From: Saprospiraceae bacterium
GTDB lineage: Bacteria > Bacteroidota > Bacteroidia > Chitinophagales > Saprospiraceae
Reading direction: 5' to 3'
NCBI GenBank assembly: GCA_013002625.1
Contig: JABDJE010000206.1
Span: 1-20,373 of the forward strand
DNA length: 20,373 nt
The notes beneath the pieces are model-generated. The model searched no databases. It had not been told where the DNA came from and was given only the letters and a program-made list of their open reading frames with translations. This document shows positions 14,287-20,373 of the stretch, piece after piece. A program made the position numbers and the translations under genes. The first letter of the stretch is position 1; each line of letters starts with the position of its first letter.

Positions 14287-14951
14287 AACAGAAAGCCCAG
14301 ACCAAGGTTGATAAATTGAGCCTGATTGCGAAAGCCTTTTTCGTCAGCTCGATAATAAAAGTAATCTCCAACGGTATAGAATTGATATTCGTAACTCAAG
14401 TCGATGTGCAAGCGATATAAACTCAGGCCAAAGTTAAAAGCAAAGCCACCATCTAAGGACCGTCTCCGTTCCTCAAAGTTTTCTTCATTTTGAAATATTG
14501 AATTTTGATCCACAATAAACCCAAAGACGGGACCAGCGCCTATTTTGAACCTGTCTATCCGTACACCTGCACTTATTGGAATGAGGAGATAATGTGTTTC
14601 TTTTATAAAATTGTTTGATTCAATATCCGCTGGGTTAATAAAGCTTGTTGCACGAAATCGAGATTTCACCCTGCGGTATCCAATTTCACCCTGCAAATAA
14701 AGTAACTCATTACGGAAATAAGCAAAGGCAGAAATGCCTGGGCTTACATCCTGTTCAATAAAGTCAAGCTTATACGTGAGGAAGTCCTGCGCATCGTCAT
14801 ACTTGATCTCTTCAGGCCTTGTAAATGCCAGAGAATATGTGCCTTTAACACCAAAGTATAATTGTGCAGCCAAAGGCATGGTGCAGAATAATCCTGCAAC
14901 TAATAGTATAAATCTAGATCCATGCACAGTATAAATATAATTGCTTTTCAT
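14283..14951 (-). CDS. Outer-membrane beta-barrel protein, function unknown
   Basis: 222 residues. The N-terminus is long and charged before a hydrophobic stretch (FILLVAGLFCTMPLAAQ), with probable cleavage after AAQ near residue 30. The mature protein starts LYFGVKGTYSLAF and continues in beta strands (LLYLQGEIGYRRV, YLLIPISAGVRI, FKIGAGPVFGFIV, FNFGLSLYRLHIDLSYEYQF) to a C-terminal INLGLGFLF, whose terminal Phe fits barrel-assembly signals. The IPISAGVR and GAGPVFGF pattern is common in porin-like OMP_b-brl families. No specific function is recognisable. It is convergent with, and overlaps by 4 bp, the preceding barrel gene, and divergent from the TonB-linked receptor. Confidence 0.75.
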   Translation of the reverse strand: MKSNYIYTVHGSRFILLVAGLFCTMPLAAQLYFGVKGTYSLAFTRPEEIKYDDAQDFLTYKLDFIEQDVSPGISAFAYFRNELLYLQGEIGYRRVKSRFRATSFINPADIESNNFIKETHYLLIPISAGVRIDRFKIGAGPVFGFIVDQNSIFQNEENFEERRRSLDGGFAFNFGLSLYRLHIDLSYEYQFYTVGDYFYYRADEKGFRNQAQFINLGLGFLF

Positions 14952-15051
14952 TTCATTGATTGATCGCAGTAACGCGTTTCCGTCCAGATAACCGGATTAA
15001 ATCTTCTCATATCAGACAAACTTTTCGATTTTTTCGACGAAACTGGTAACC

Positions 15052-15076
15052 GCCAAGTCAAGTCATACGTCTTGGC
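15052..15076 (+). other. Inverted repeat in the leader of the TonB-linked receptor gene
   Basis: GCCAAG (15052-15057) and CTTGGC (15071-15076) are exact inverted arms around a 13-base centre, ending 14 bp before the receptor ATG. It could be an operator or a hairpin near the start codon. The rest of the 139-bp divergent gap has no clear TAnnTTTG box. Confidence 0.35.
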
Positions 15077-15090
15077 ATTAAACAATCACA

Positions 15091-17502
15091 ATGAAAACAA
15101 AGCTGACCCTGTTCCTATCGTTGTTTTGCATATTTAACCTTAATGCACAATCCTCTAACCTGTCAGGTTATATAAAAGACGCAAGCGGGAATCCTGTTGA
15201 TTTTGCAAATGTCGTTTTATACAATGCCGCAGATTCTGCATTGATTAAGGTAGAATATTCAGATGATAAGGGTGCTTTTACATTTAATCAAATTGACTTC
15301 GGGACTTATTATTTTGAAATCAAGTTCCTTGGATACAAGGATTATCAATCAGAAGTTATTGAATTAACCAGCAATGATGCTCATAACCTGGGTGTTATTA
15401 CCCTTGATACGCAAGAACAAACAATAGAGGGTGTCGTGGTAACGGCTAAAAAGCCATTGCTGGAAATGAAGCCCGATAAAGTTGTTCTGAATGTGGAAGG
15501 AAGTATCAACGCATCTGGTTCGGATGCATTTACACTATTAAGACAGTCTCCTGGAGTGGTCATCGATAACAACGATAATATATTTATGTTGGGTAAAAGT
15601 GGTTTGCAAATTTATATAGACGGTAAGCCCAGCCAACTGGCTGGTTCAGATCTGGCTGAATACCTGAAGACGATTCCATCATCTGAAATTGTCGCGATCG
15701 AGATCATTACCAACCCTTCTTCGAAATACGATGCCGAAGGCAACGCAGGTATCATTAATATAAAATTGAGAAGAGACAAATCATTAGGCTCTAAGACAAC
15801 CATTAACTCCTCGTTTTCGATTGGTCAGCGTGCGCGCACAAACACTACTGTGCGGTCAACCTATAAAGCTAAAAAGTGGAATGTCTTTGGTTCGGTATCA
15901 GCATACCGCGGAGAAGACATCGATCCATTCAATTTGTATCGGGAGCAATCGGGGCTGATTTTTGATCAAACCAATGTGGGTGAAGGCGGTTGGAAAGGAA
16001 TCAATTACAGAACCGGAATGGACTTTCTGGTTTCTGAGAAAAGCACCTTTGGTATACTTTTTAACGGATCAACGAGAACCGGCACCTGGGATCAGAATTC
16101 AAGATCAGATATTTCTACAGTAGGTAATAGTTATATCGACAGTTCCCTCATTGCAAGTGCTAACTCTACCTGGGATAAAGGTGACTGGAACATTAATACC
16201 AACTACAAATACGACAACAAGGATGGCTTTAGCCTTAACTTAGATCTTGATTATGGCACCTACAACAGAGATGATATTGAGACACAACCCAATGAATACG
16301 TCGATCCCGATGGTAATAGTTTGGCTATTATAGAATACAGGTCTGAGACGCCAAATAAGATTGACATTGCCACAGCTAAAATTGATATTGAAAAGAACCT
16401 GGGGTCCGCAACGTTTAGTGCTGGATTGAAGTACTCTGATGTCACAACAGATAATATGTTTGGATTCTACCAATTGGTTGATGACATTCCAGTATTAGAT
16501 ATTGAGCAGTCCAATGATTTCAAATATATTGAAAGAGTCAGTGCAGCCTATGTGAATTATGGTGCACAATACAACAGCTTTGGTATTCAGGCTGGTTTGC
16601 GTGTTGAACATACAGAATCGAATGGTATTCTAACTGCGCTCATTCCTTCAAACAATGAAGAAGTAAACAGGTCTTACACAGATCTATTTCCTTCTTTTGG
16701 AATGACTTTTCAACTTAATCAGAAAAATACATTTCAGCTTAATTATAGCCGTCGCCTGAATCGTCCAAACTACCAGGATCTTAATCCCTTCAGAAGTCGT
16801 TTGGATGAGCTAACATTTGAGCAGGGCAACCCGTTTCTAAACCCTGAATATGCTCAAAGTATTCAGCTCTCTCACTCGTGGAATTATAAATTAAATACAT
16901 CAATAAGTTATAGCAGGACTACTGACCTGATTACAAGAATAACGGATACGACGGAAGTCACTTCTGCGTATATCACTTGGTTAAATTTAGCTGAACAAGA
17001 AGCTTATAGTATAAATGTAAGTGCGCCGATACCAATTACTGACTGGTGGAACACCTATACCAGCCTGACCGGTGTCCATACACACAACAAGTCTGACTTT
17101 GGAGAAGGCAAGCGTATTGATTTATCTGCCACCACATTTAATGTATATGCCCAACATTCATTTCAGTTGCCAAAAGGTATAGGTATGGAGATATCTGGTT
17201 GGTATAATTCACCTTCGATATGGGGTGGTACTTTTGAAATGGATCCCATTTGGAGCCTTAACTTTGGGCTACAAAAAAAGTTTATGGAAGACAAGTTAAC
17301 AGTTCGTATGGGTGTGGATGATATCTTTCTGTCTACAAGGTTCAAAGGCACAAGTGTGTTTGGTGACCTAAACTTAAAGGTGGATGGCCGTAACGACAGT
17401 CGAAGGTTTAAAATAAATGTGGCTTACAGCTTCGGCAACCAAAATGTAAAGGCCAGAAAAAGAGATACCGGATTAGAAGACGAGAAGAACAGGATTAATT
17501 AA
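15091..17502 (+). CDS. TonB-dependent-receptor-like outer-membrane protein (PF14905-type barrel)
   Basis: 803 residues with a signal peptide (about 1-19, LFCIFNLNAQ). A carboxypeptidase-regulatory-like beta-sandwich (about 22-105, LSGYIKDASGNPVDFANVVL...FLGYKD) is followed by a plug domain (about 115-235, EGVVVTAKKP, LLRQSPGVVIDNNDNIFMLG, YIDGKP, SSEIVAIEIITNPSSKYDAEGNAGIINI). The rest is a beta barrel with YSRRLNRPNYQDLNPF. The C-terminal RKRDTGLEDEKNRIN is a tail I recall from this outer-membrane beta-barrel subfamily. Unlike SusC there is no SusD partner beside it, so polysaccharide import is not implied; the ligand is unknown. It is single-gene, with a strong terminator after it. Confidence 0.92.
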   Translation: MKTKLTLFLSLFCIFNLNAQSSNLSGYIKDASGNPVDFANVVLYNAADSALIKVEYSDDKGAFTFNQIDFGTYYFEIKFLGYKDYQSEVIELTSNDAHNLGVITLDTQEQTIEGVVVTAKKPLLEMKPDKVVLNVEGSINASGSDAFTLLRQSPGVVIDNNDNIFMLGKSGLQIYIDGKPSQLAGSDLAEYLKTIPSSEIVAIEIITNPSSKYDAEGNAGIINIKLRRDKSLGSKTTINSSFSIGQRARTNTTVRSTYKAKKWNVFGSVSAYRGEDIDPFNLYREQSGLIFDQTNVGEGGWKGINYRTGMDFLVSEKSTFGILFNGSTRTGTWDQNSRSDISTVGNSYIDSSLIASANSTWDKGDWNINTNYKYDNKDGFSLNLDLDYGTYNRDDIETQPNEYVDPDGNSLAIIEYRSETPNKIDIATAKIDIEKNLGSATFSAGLKYSDVTTDNMFGFYQLVDDIPVLDIEQSNDFKYIERVSAAYVNYGAQYNSFGIQAGLRVEHTESNGILTALIPSNNEEVNRSYTDLFPSFGMTFQLNQKNTFQLNYSRRLNRPNYQDLNPFRSRLDELTFEQGNPFLNPEYAQSIQLSHSWNYKLNTSISYSRTTDLITRITDTTEVTSAYITWLNLAEQEAYSINVSAPIPITDWWNTYTSLTGVHTHNKSDFGEGKRIDLSATTFNVYAQHSFQLPKGIGMEISGWYNSPSIWGGTFEMDPIWSLNFGLQKKFMEDKLTVRMGVDDIFLSTRFKGTSVFGDLNLKVDGRNDSRRFKINVAYSFGNQNVKARKRDTGLEDEKNRIN

Positions 17503-17529
17503 ATCGTCTAATCTGGATTCATTGATTGT

Positions 17530-17564
17530 GAGTGCACAGAAGGCTAAATCTGTGCACTCTTTTA
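17530..17564. terminator. Strong terminator between the receptor and dockerin-like genes
   Basis: GAGTGCACAGA (17530-17540), an 8-base loop, then the perfect complement TCTGTGCACTC (17549-17559), followed by TTTTAT. The 11-bp stem has no mismatch. It serves the receptor gene and, less clearly because the U-run is on the plus side only, the convergent gene. Confidence 0.9.
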
Positions 17565-17573
17565 TATTAAGTC

Positions 17574-18461
17574 TCAATATACCGCAGACCCATTGAGGTC
17601 TCCGATCTTAATGCCAGTTATTTCCAATTGGGATAAAGGAAATTCACTTTGTTTAAATTTTAAATCCGTTGCGCCAGGGTCTTGTCCTGGCAAACCGTTA
17701 ATAGCTTTTGCGTTAAAGTATAACCATGCTGGAACATCAGGAAGAGACGCTATTCTGCCCAATATAAGTTCACGTATCATAATAACATCAAGTACAGTGA
17801 TGTTGCCATCATTGTTGGCATCAGCTGCTATTTCTTCACAAGCATTTTGAAATGGTGTAATCGCCAATATGTGTCTTTGCATAAATACCTGGTCTAAGGT
17901 CGAAACACCATTCAACGGCTCATCTGGTAATTGCAATTCTAAAACATATTGATTGCTCTGGTCAAGCGTGTTTTTCTCAGCTACACAATTAAGGTAGTCA
18001 AGAATGTTGTCACGCTCCGTTGAACATGCATCAGTGTTCAAAACGATGCTTGGGTCTTCAGAAGACACATCAAAAGTATAACGTTGAATAGCCTGTCCAA
18101 AGCAGGTTCGCACGGTATTATCTGTCGTTTGAAAGTTTTCTACGATCAATTCTCCCCAGCACGAATTGCCAGAAGTGTTTTCTGTAACTACAACTGTCAG
18201 TGTCTGACCTGCCTCATCGATTGTTACAAAAGGCGAACTTGGAACAATAGCTCCGTTAACGGCGTACCTTAGTTCAACAGTGGGATTGAAATTTGCACAA
18301 TTTTCATAGTTTCCTTCGAGTACAATTTCCGGTTTGATTTCGGTTGTTTGGCCATTGTTCATGGCTACATTAATGAGCCCATTACATGCGACTGCGCATT
18401 GGGCATTTGATTCACTGGAAAGAACGAAGAGGATAAATAATAAAGATAGAAGTCTCAGCAT
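17574..18461 (-). CDS. Secreted protein with Ig-like N-terminal part and dockerin-like C-terminal domain
   Basis: 295 residues with a signal peptide (about 1-20, LFVLSSESNA then QC). The mature N-terminus (CAVACNGLINVAMNN...EIKPEIVLEGNYENC...) has the Cys pattern and beta-strand look of Ig-like segments that, from memory, recur in large Saprospiraceae surface proteins. The C-terminal third is dockerin type I-like: NGVSTLDQVFMQRHILAI (about 184-201), then the calcium-loop repeat DANNDGNITVLDVIMIRELILG (214-235), and a final IGDLNGSA at the extreme end. No type IX C-terminal sorting domain follows, so after export it may stay periplasmic or bind a partner. It stands alone between the receptor terminator and sdhB. 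Function unknown; cohesin binding is not implied by sequence alone. Confidence 0.8.
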   Translation of the reverse strand: MLRLLSLLFILFVLSSESNAQCAVACNGLINVAMNNGQTTEIKPEIVLEGNYENCANFNPTVELRYAVNGAIVPSSPFVTIDEAGQTLTVVVTENTSGNSCWGELIVENFQTTDNTVRTCFGQAIQRYTFDVSSEDPSIVLNTDACSTERDNILDYLNCVAEKNTLDQSNQYVLELQLPDEPLNGVSTLDQVFMQRHILAITPFQNACEEIAADANNDGNITVLDVIMIRELILGRIASLPDVPAWLYFNAKAINGLPGQDPGATDLKFKQSEFPLSQLEITGIKIGDLNGSAVY

Positions 18462-18482
18462 CGCCTATAATTTTAAGATTAA

Positions 18483-18490
18483 CAAATTTA
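18483..18490 (-). promoter_or_regulatory. Possible -7 box (TAAATTTG) for the dockerin-like gene
   Basis: TAAATTTG on the minus strand, 21 bp before the ATG, matches TAnnTTTG. It suggests a short leader and independent transcription from sdhAB. No clear -33 TTG is seen. Confidence 0.4.
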
Positions 18491-18528
18491 GTTTTTCTGT
18501 TTGACTTTAAGACGACACCAGACTTGAG

Positions 18529-18541
18529 AGCGTTGCACGCT
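18529..18541. terminator. Weak hairpin after sdhB
   Basis: AGCGT-TGC-ACGCT, a 5-bp stem, lies 6 bp past the sdhB stop on the minus strand, without a T-run. It could be a weak terminator or chance. Confidence 0.25.
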
Positions 18542-18547
18542 ACATAA

Positions 18548-19291
18548 TTATTCTTTCACGAATACAGATGAAAGGTAATACTTGTTGAGGTTGGCAATAT
18601 TCTGCGTAGAAATTTCTTTAGGACATTCAACTTCACATGCTCCTACATTGGAACATAAGCCAAAGCCTTCAAGGTCCATCTGTGTGACCATCTTATTTAC
18701 ACGCCTGTTGTGTTCTACCTTACCTTGTGGAAGTTTTTCCAGGTGGTTCACTTTGGCACTTGTAAATAACATTGCTGAACCATTCGGGCATGCAGCGACG
18801 CAGGCACCACAACCTATGCATGTGGCAGAATCAAATGCGTCCGAAGCCTGATCTCTCTCAACAGGAATGGCGTTGCCATCAGGCGCTTGTCCTGTGTTGA
18901 CTGAAATATATCCACCTGCTTGAATGATATTATCTAATGAGCTTCTATCAACTACCAGATCCTTGATTACCGGAAAAGCTTTTGCTCTGAACGGTTCAAT
19001 ATGTATTGTGTCCCCATCTTTGAACATCCGCATGTGTAGTTGACATGCAGTAGTCCCTTTCATTGGTCCATGAGGTTTTCCATTAATTACCATGCTACAG
19101 GTTCCGCAGATACCTTCCCTGCAATCATGCTCAAATGCAATGGGTTCTTTCTTCTCAGCAATAAGTTGCTCATTCAGAACGTCCAACATTTCTAAAAAAG
19201 ACATGTGCTCTTCAGCTTCAACTGTGAACTGCTCTAGTCTGCCCTTGTCATTTTGATTTTTCTGTCTCCAAATTTTTAATGTCAATTTCAT
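18548..19291 (-). CDS. sdhB: Succinate dehydrogenase/fumarate reductase iron-sulfur subunit
   Basis: Carries electrons from the flavoprotein FAD to quinone through three Fe-S clusters, on the cytoplasmic face of the inner membrane. All ligands are visible in the 247 residues. The [2Fe-2S] ligands are C57, C62, C65 and C83; the [4Fe-4S] ligands are C158, C161, C164 and C223; the [3Fe-4S] ligands are C168, C213 and C219. Length is normal. The text CREGICGTCSMVINGKPHG and CIGCGACVAACPNGSAML is typical of the enzyme group with a single cytochrome b subunit (SdhC), as in other Bacteroidota. It begins 31 bp after the sdhA stop and is the last gene of an sdh operon read leftward. Confidence 0.96.
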   Translation of the reverse strand: MKLTLKIWRQKNQNDKGRLEQFTVEAEEHMSFLEMLDVLNEQLIAEKKEPIAFEHDCREGICGTCSMVINGKPHGPMKGTTACQLHMRMFKDGDTIHIEPFRAKAFPVIKDLVVDRSSLDNIIQAGGYISVNTGQAPDGNAIPVERDQASDAFDSATCIGCGACVAACPNGSAMLFTSAKVNHLEKLPQGKVEHNRRVNKMVTQMDLEGFGLCSNVGACEVECPKEISTQNIANLNKYYLSSVFVKE

Positions 19292-19322
19292 GGATATGAA
19301 TTTGTATCTATTTAGTTAAACA

Positions 19323-20373
19323 CTATTTATAACTTCTGGTTTTGAGTTCTACGTTCTCAAACTCAAGCTCCTCTTTGTGTAATTTTATTTCGCCATTCTC
19401 ATCCCACTCCCAAGCTGATACATAGGTGTACTCTTCATCGTTACGCTTCGCTTCTCCCTCCTCCGTTCGGTATTCTTGCCTGAAGTGACCACCACAAGAC
19501 TCATTCCTGTCCAAAGCGTCAACCATCATCATTTCACCCAACTCAAGAAAGTCGGCTACCCTTGTTGCTTTTTCAAGTTCCGGGTTATAGTCATTAAGGT
19601 CTCCGGGAACGAAAACGTCTCTGTAAAACTCTTCGCGCAACTCCTGGATCATTTTTCTACCTTTCTTTAATCCTTCTTCATTACGTGACATACCGCAATA
19701 TTCCCACATGATCTTGCCCAGGCGTCTATGGAAGCTTTCAATCGACTGAGTGCCGTTTATGTTTTTGAAGCGCTCAAGTCGTTCACGCGTTTCTTTTTCT
19801 GCTTGTTTGAAAGCTTCAGTATCGGGGCTGATTGACGGTGTTCTGATTTCCTCTGAAAGGAATTGACCAATTGTGTAGGGTATAACAAAGTATCCGTCTG
19901 CCAGACCTTGCATCAATGCGGAAGCACCCAACCTATTGGCGCCATGGTCGGAGAAGTTAGCCTCACCTAAAGCAAATAACCCAGGAATGTTTGTTTGCAG
20001 GTTATAATCAACCCACAGTCCGCCCATAGTATAGTGGACAGCTGGGAATATTTTCATCGGAGTTTTATAAGGATTCTCCCCTGTAATCTTTTCGTACATT
20101 TCAAAAAGGTTACCATACTTCTGTGATACAACCTCTTCTCCAAGTTTGGTAATTGTAGCTTTGTCAGGATCGGCAATTCCTCTAGAAAAAGCTTCGGATC
20201 TTCCATACCGTTCAATTGCTGCAGAAAAGTCAAGGTACACACCCAGACCCGTTGGCACAACGCCTTTTCCTGCATCGGTTTCAATCTTAGCAGCTCTTGA
20301 TGCAACGTCTCTCGGAACAAGGTTACCAAATGCAGGATATCTACGCTCCAGATAATAATCTCTGTCTTCTTCT
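19323..20373 (-). CDS. sdhA: Succinate dehydrogenase/fumarate reductase flavoprotein subunit, C-terminal part
   Basis: 350 codons are visible; the frame is open to the right edge, so the FAD-binding N-terminal half lies outside. The visible part opens with RRYPAFGNLVPRDVASRAAK (active-site region; the Arg in PRDVASR is the family's catalytic type). It continues with HYTMGGLWVDYNLQTNIPGLFALGEANFSDHGANRLGASALMQGL (FAD/capping domain), the helical domain (MWEYCGMSRNEEGLKKG) and the C-terminal domain with RNESCGGHFRQEYRTEEGEA. A GTG at 20258 lies inside the conserved coding sequence and is not a start. It is part of an sdh operon with sdhB 31 bp downstream; sdhC is expected upstream, beyond the window. 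Confidence 0.96.
   Translation of the reverse strand, partial: EEDRDYYLERRYPAFGNLVPRDVASRAAKIETDAGKGVVPTGLGVYLDFSAAIERYGRSEAFSRGIADPDKATITKLGEEVVSQKYGNLFEMYEKITGENPYKTPMKIFPAVHYTMGGLWVDYNLQTNIPGLFALGEANFSDHGANRLGASALMQGLADGYFVIPYTIGQFLSEEIRTPSISPDTEAFKQAEKETRERLERFKNINGTQSIESFHRRLGKIMWEYCGMSRNEEGLKKGRKMIQELREEFYRDVFVPGDLNDYNPELEKATRVADFLELGEMMMVDALDRNESCGGHFRQEYRTEEGEAKRNDEEYTYVSAWEWDENGEIKLHKEELEFENVELKTRSYK

Noticed and set aside
15091..17502. Polysaccharide-utilisation locus
   Set aside because: No SusD-like gene, glycoside hydrolase for polysaccharides, or sigma/anti-sigma regulators lie beside the receptor; the nearby glucosaminidase is a cell-wall enzyme.

Overview
The window is chromosomal DNA from a member of the Bacteroidota, probably a Saprospiria-like or related gliding/marine lineage. 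Four things point there: an AT-rich composition with Bacteroidota-type -7 promoter boxes (TAnnTTTG); several outer-membrane families typical of the phylum (a TPR-PD40-OmpA protein, an OmpA protein with a repeat stalk, a PF14905-type TonB-linked barrel, small beta-barrels); an RprX/RprY-like two-component pair; and a secreted protein with an Ig-like part plus a dockerin-like C-terminus, of a kind I associate from memory with Saprospiraceae. The lineage call is inference.

Layout. 1-4376 (minus strand): cinA, then a 2-oxoacid dehydrogenase E2 acyltransferase, then a TPR/PD40/OmpA-like envelope protein that runs off the left edge. 4576-5691 (plus): a secreted OmpA-domain protein with 23-residue repeats, ending at a bidirectional terminator that faces a single-domain biotin-protein ligase (minus). 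Divergent from the ligase are rsfS and ftsH (plus). The region after ftsH holds a 44-bp tandem repeat whose last copy runs into a perfect palindrome; this separates ftsH from an OmpR-type regulator and its histidine kinase (minus).

11.5-14.95 kb alternates in strand: methylmalonyl-CoA epimerase (plus), a DUF937 protein (minus), a LysM/GH73 glucosaminidase (plus), a beta-barrel protein (plus) and a second beta-barrel protein (minus) whose stop codon overlaps that of its neighbour. 15.1-17.5 kb is a TonB-linked outer-membrane receptor. It is followed by a strong terminator, the dockerin-like secreted protein (minus), sdhB (minus) and the C-terminal part of sdhA (minus), cut by the right edge.

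Most genes are core metabolism (succinate dehydrogenase, E2, epimerase), protein quality control and translation (FtsH, RsfS), or envelope biogenesis. I see no phage, IS element, tRNA, rRNA, CRISPR array or defence system, and no convincing undescribed multi-gene system. The least ordinary items are the 44-bp array with its palindrome, the 23-residue beta-repeat protein, the altered biotin loop of the ligase, and the cluster of non-ATG starts.
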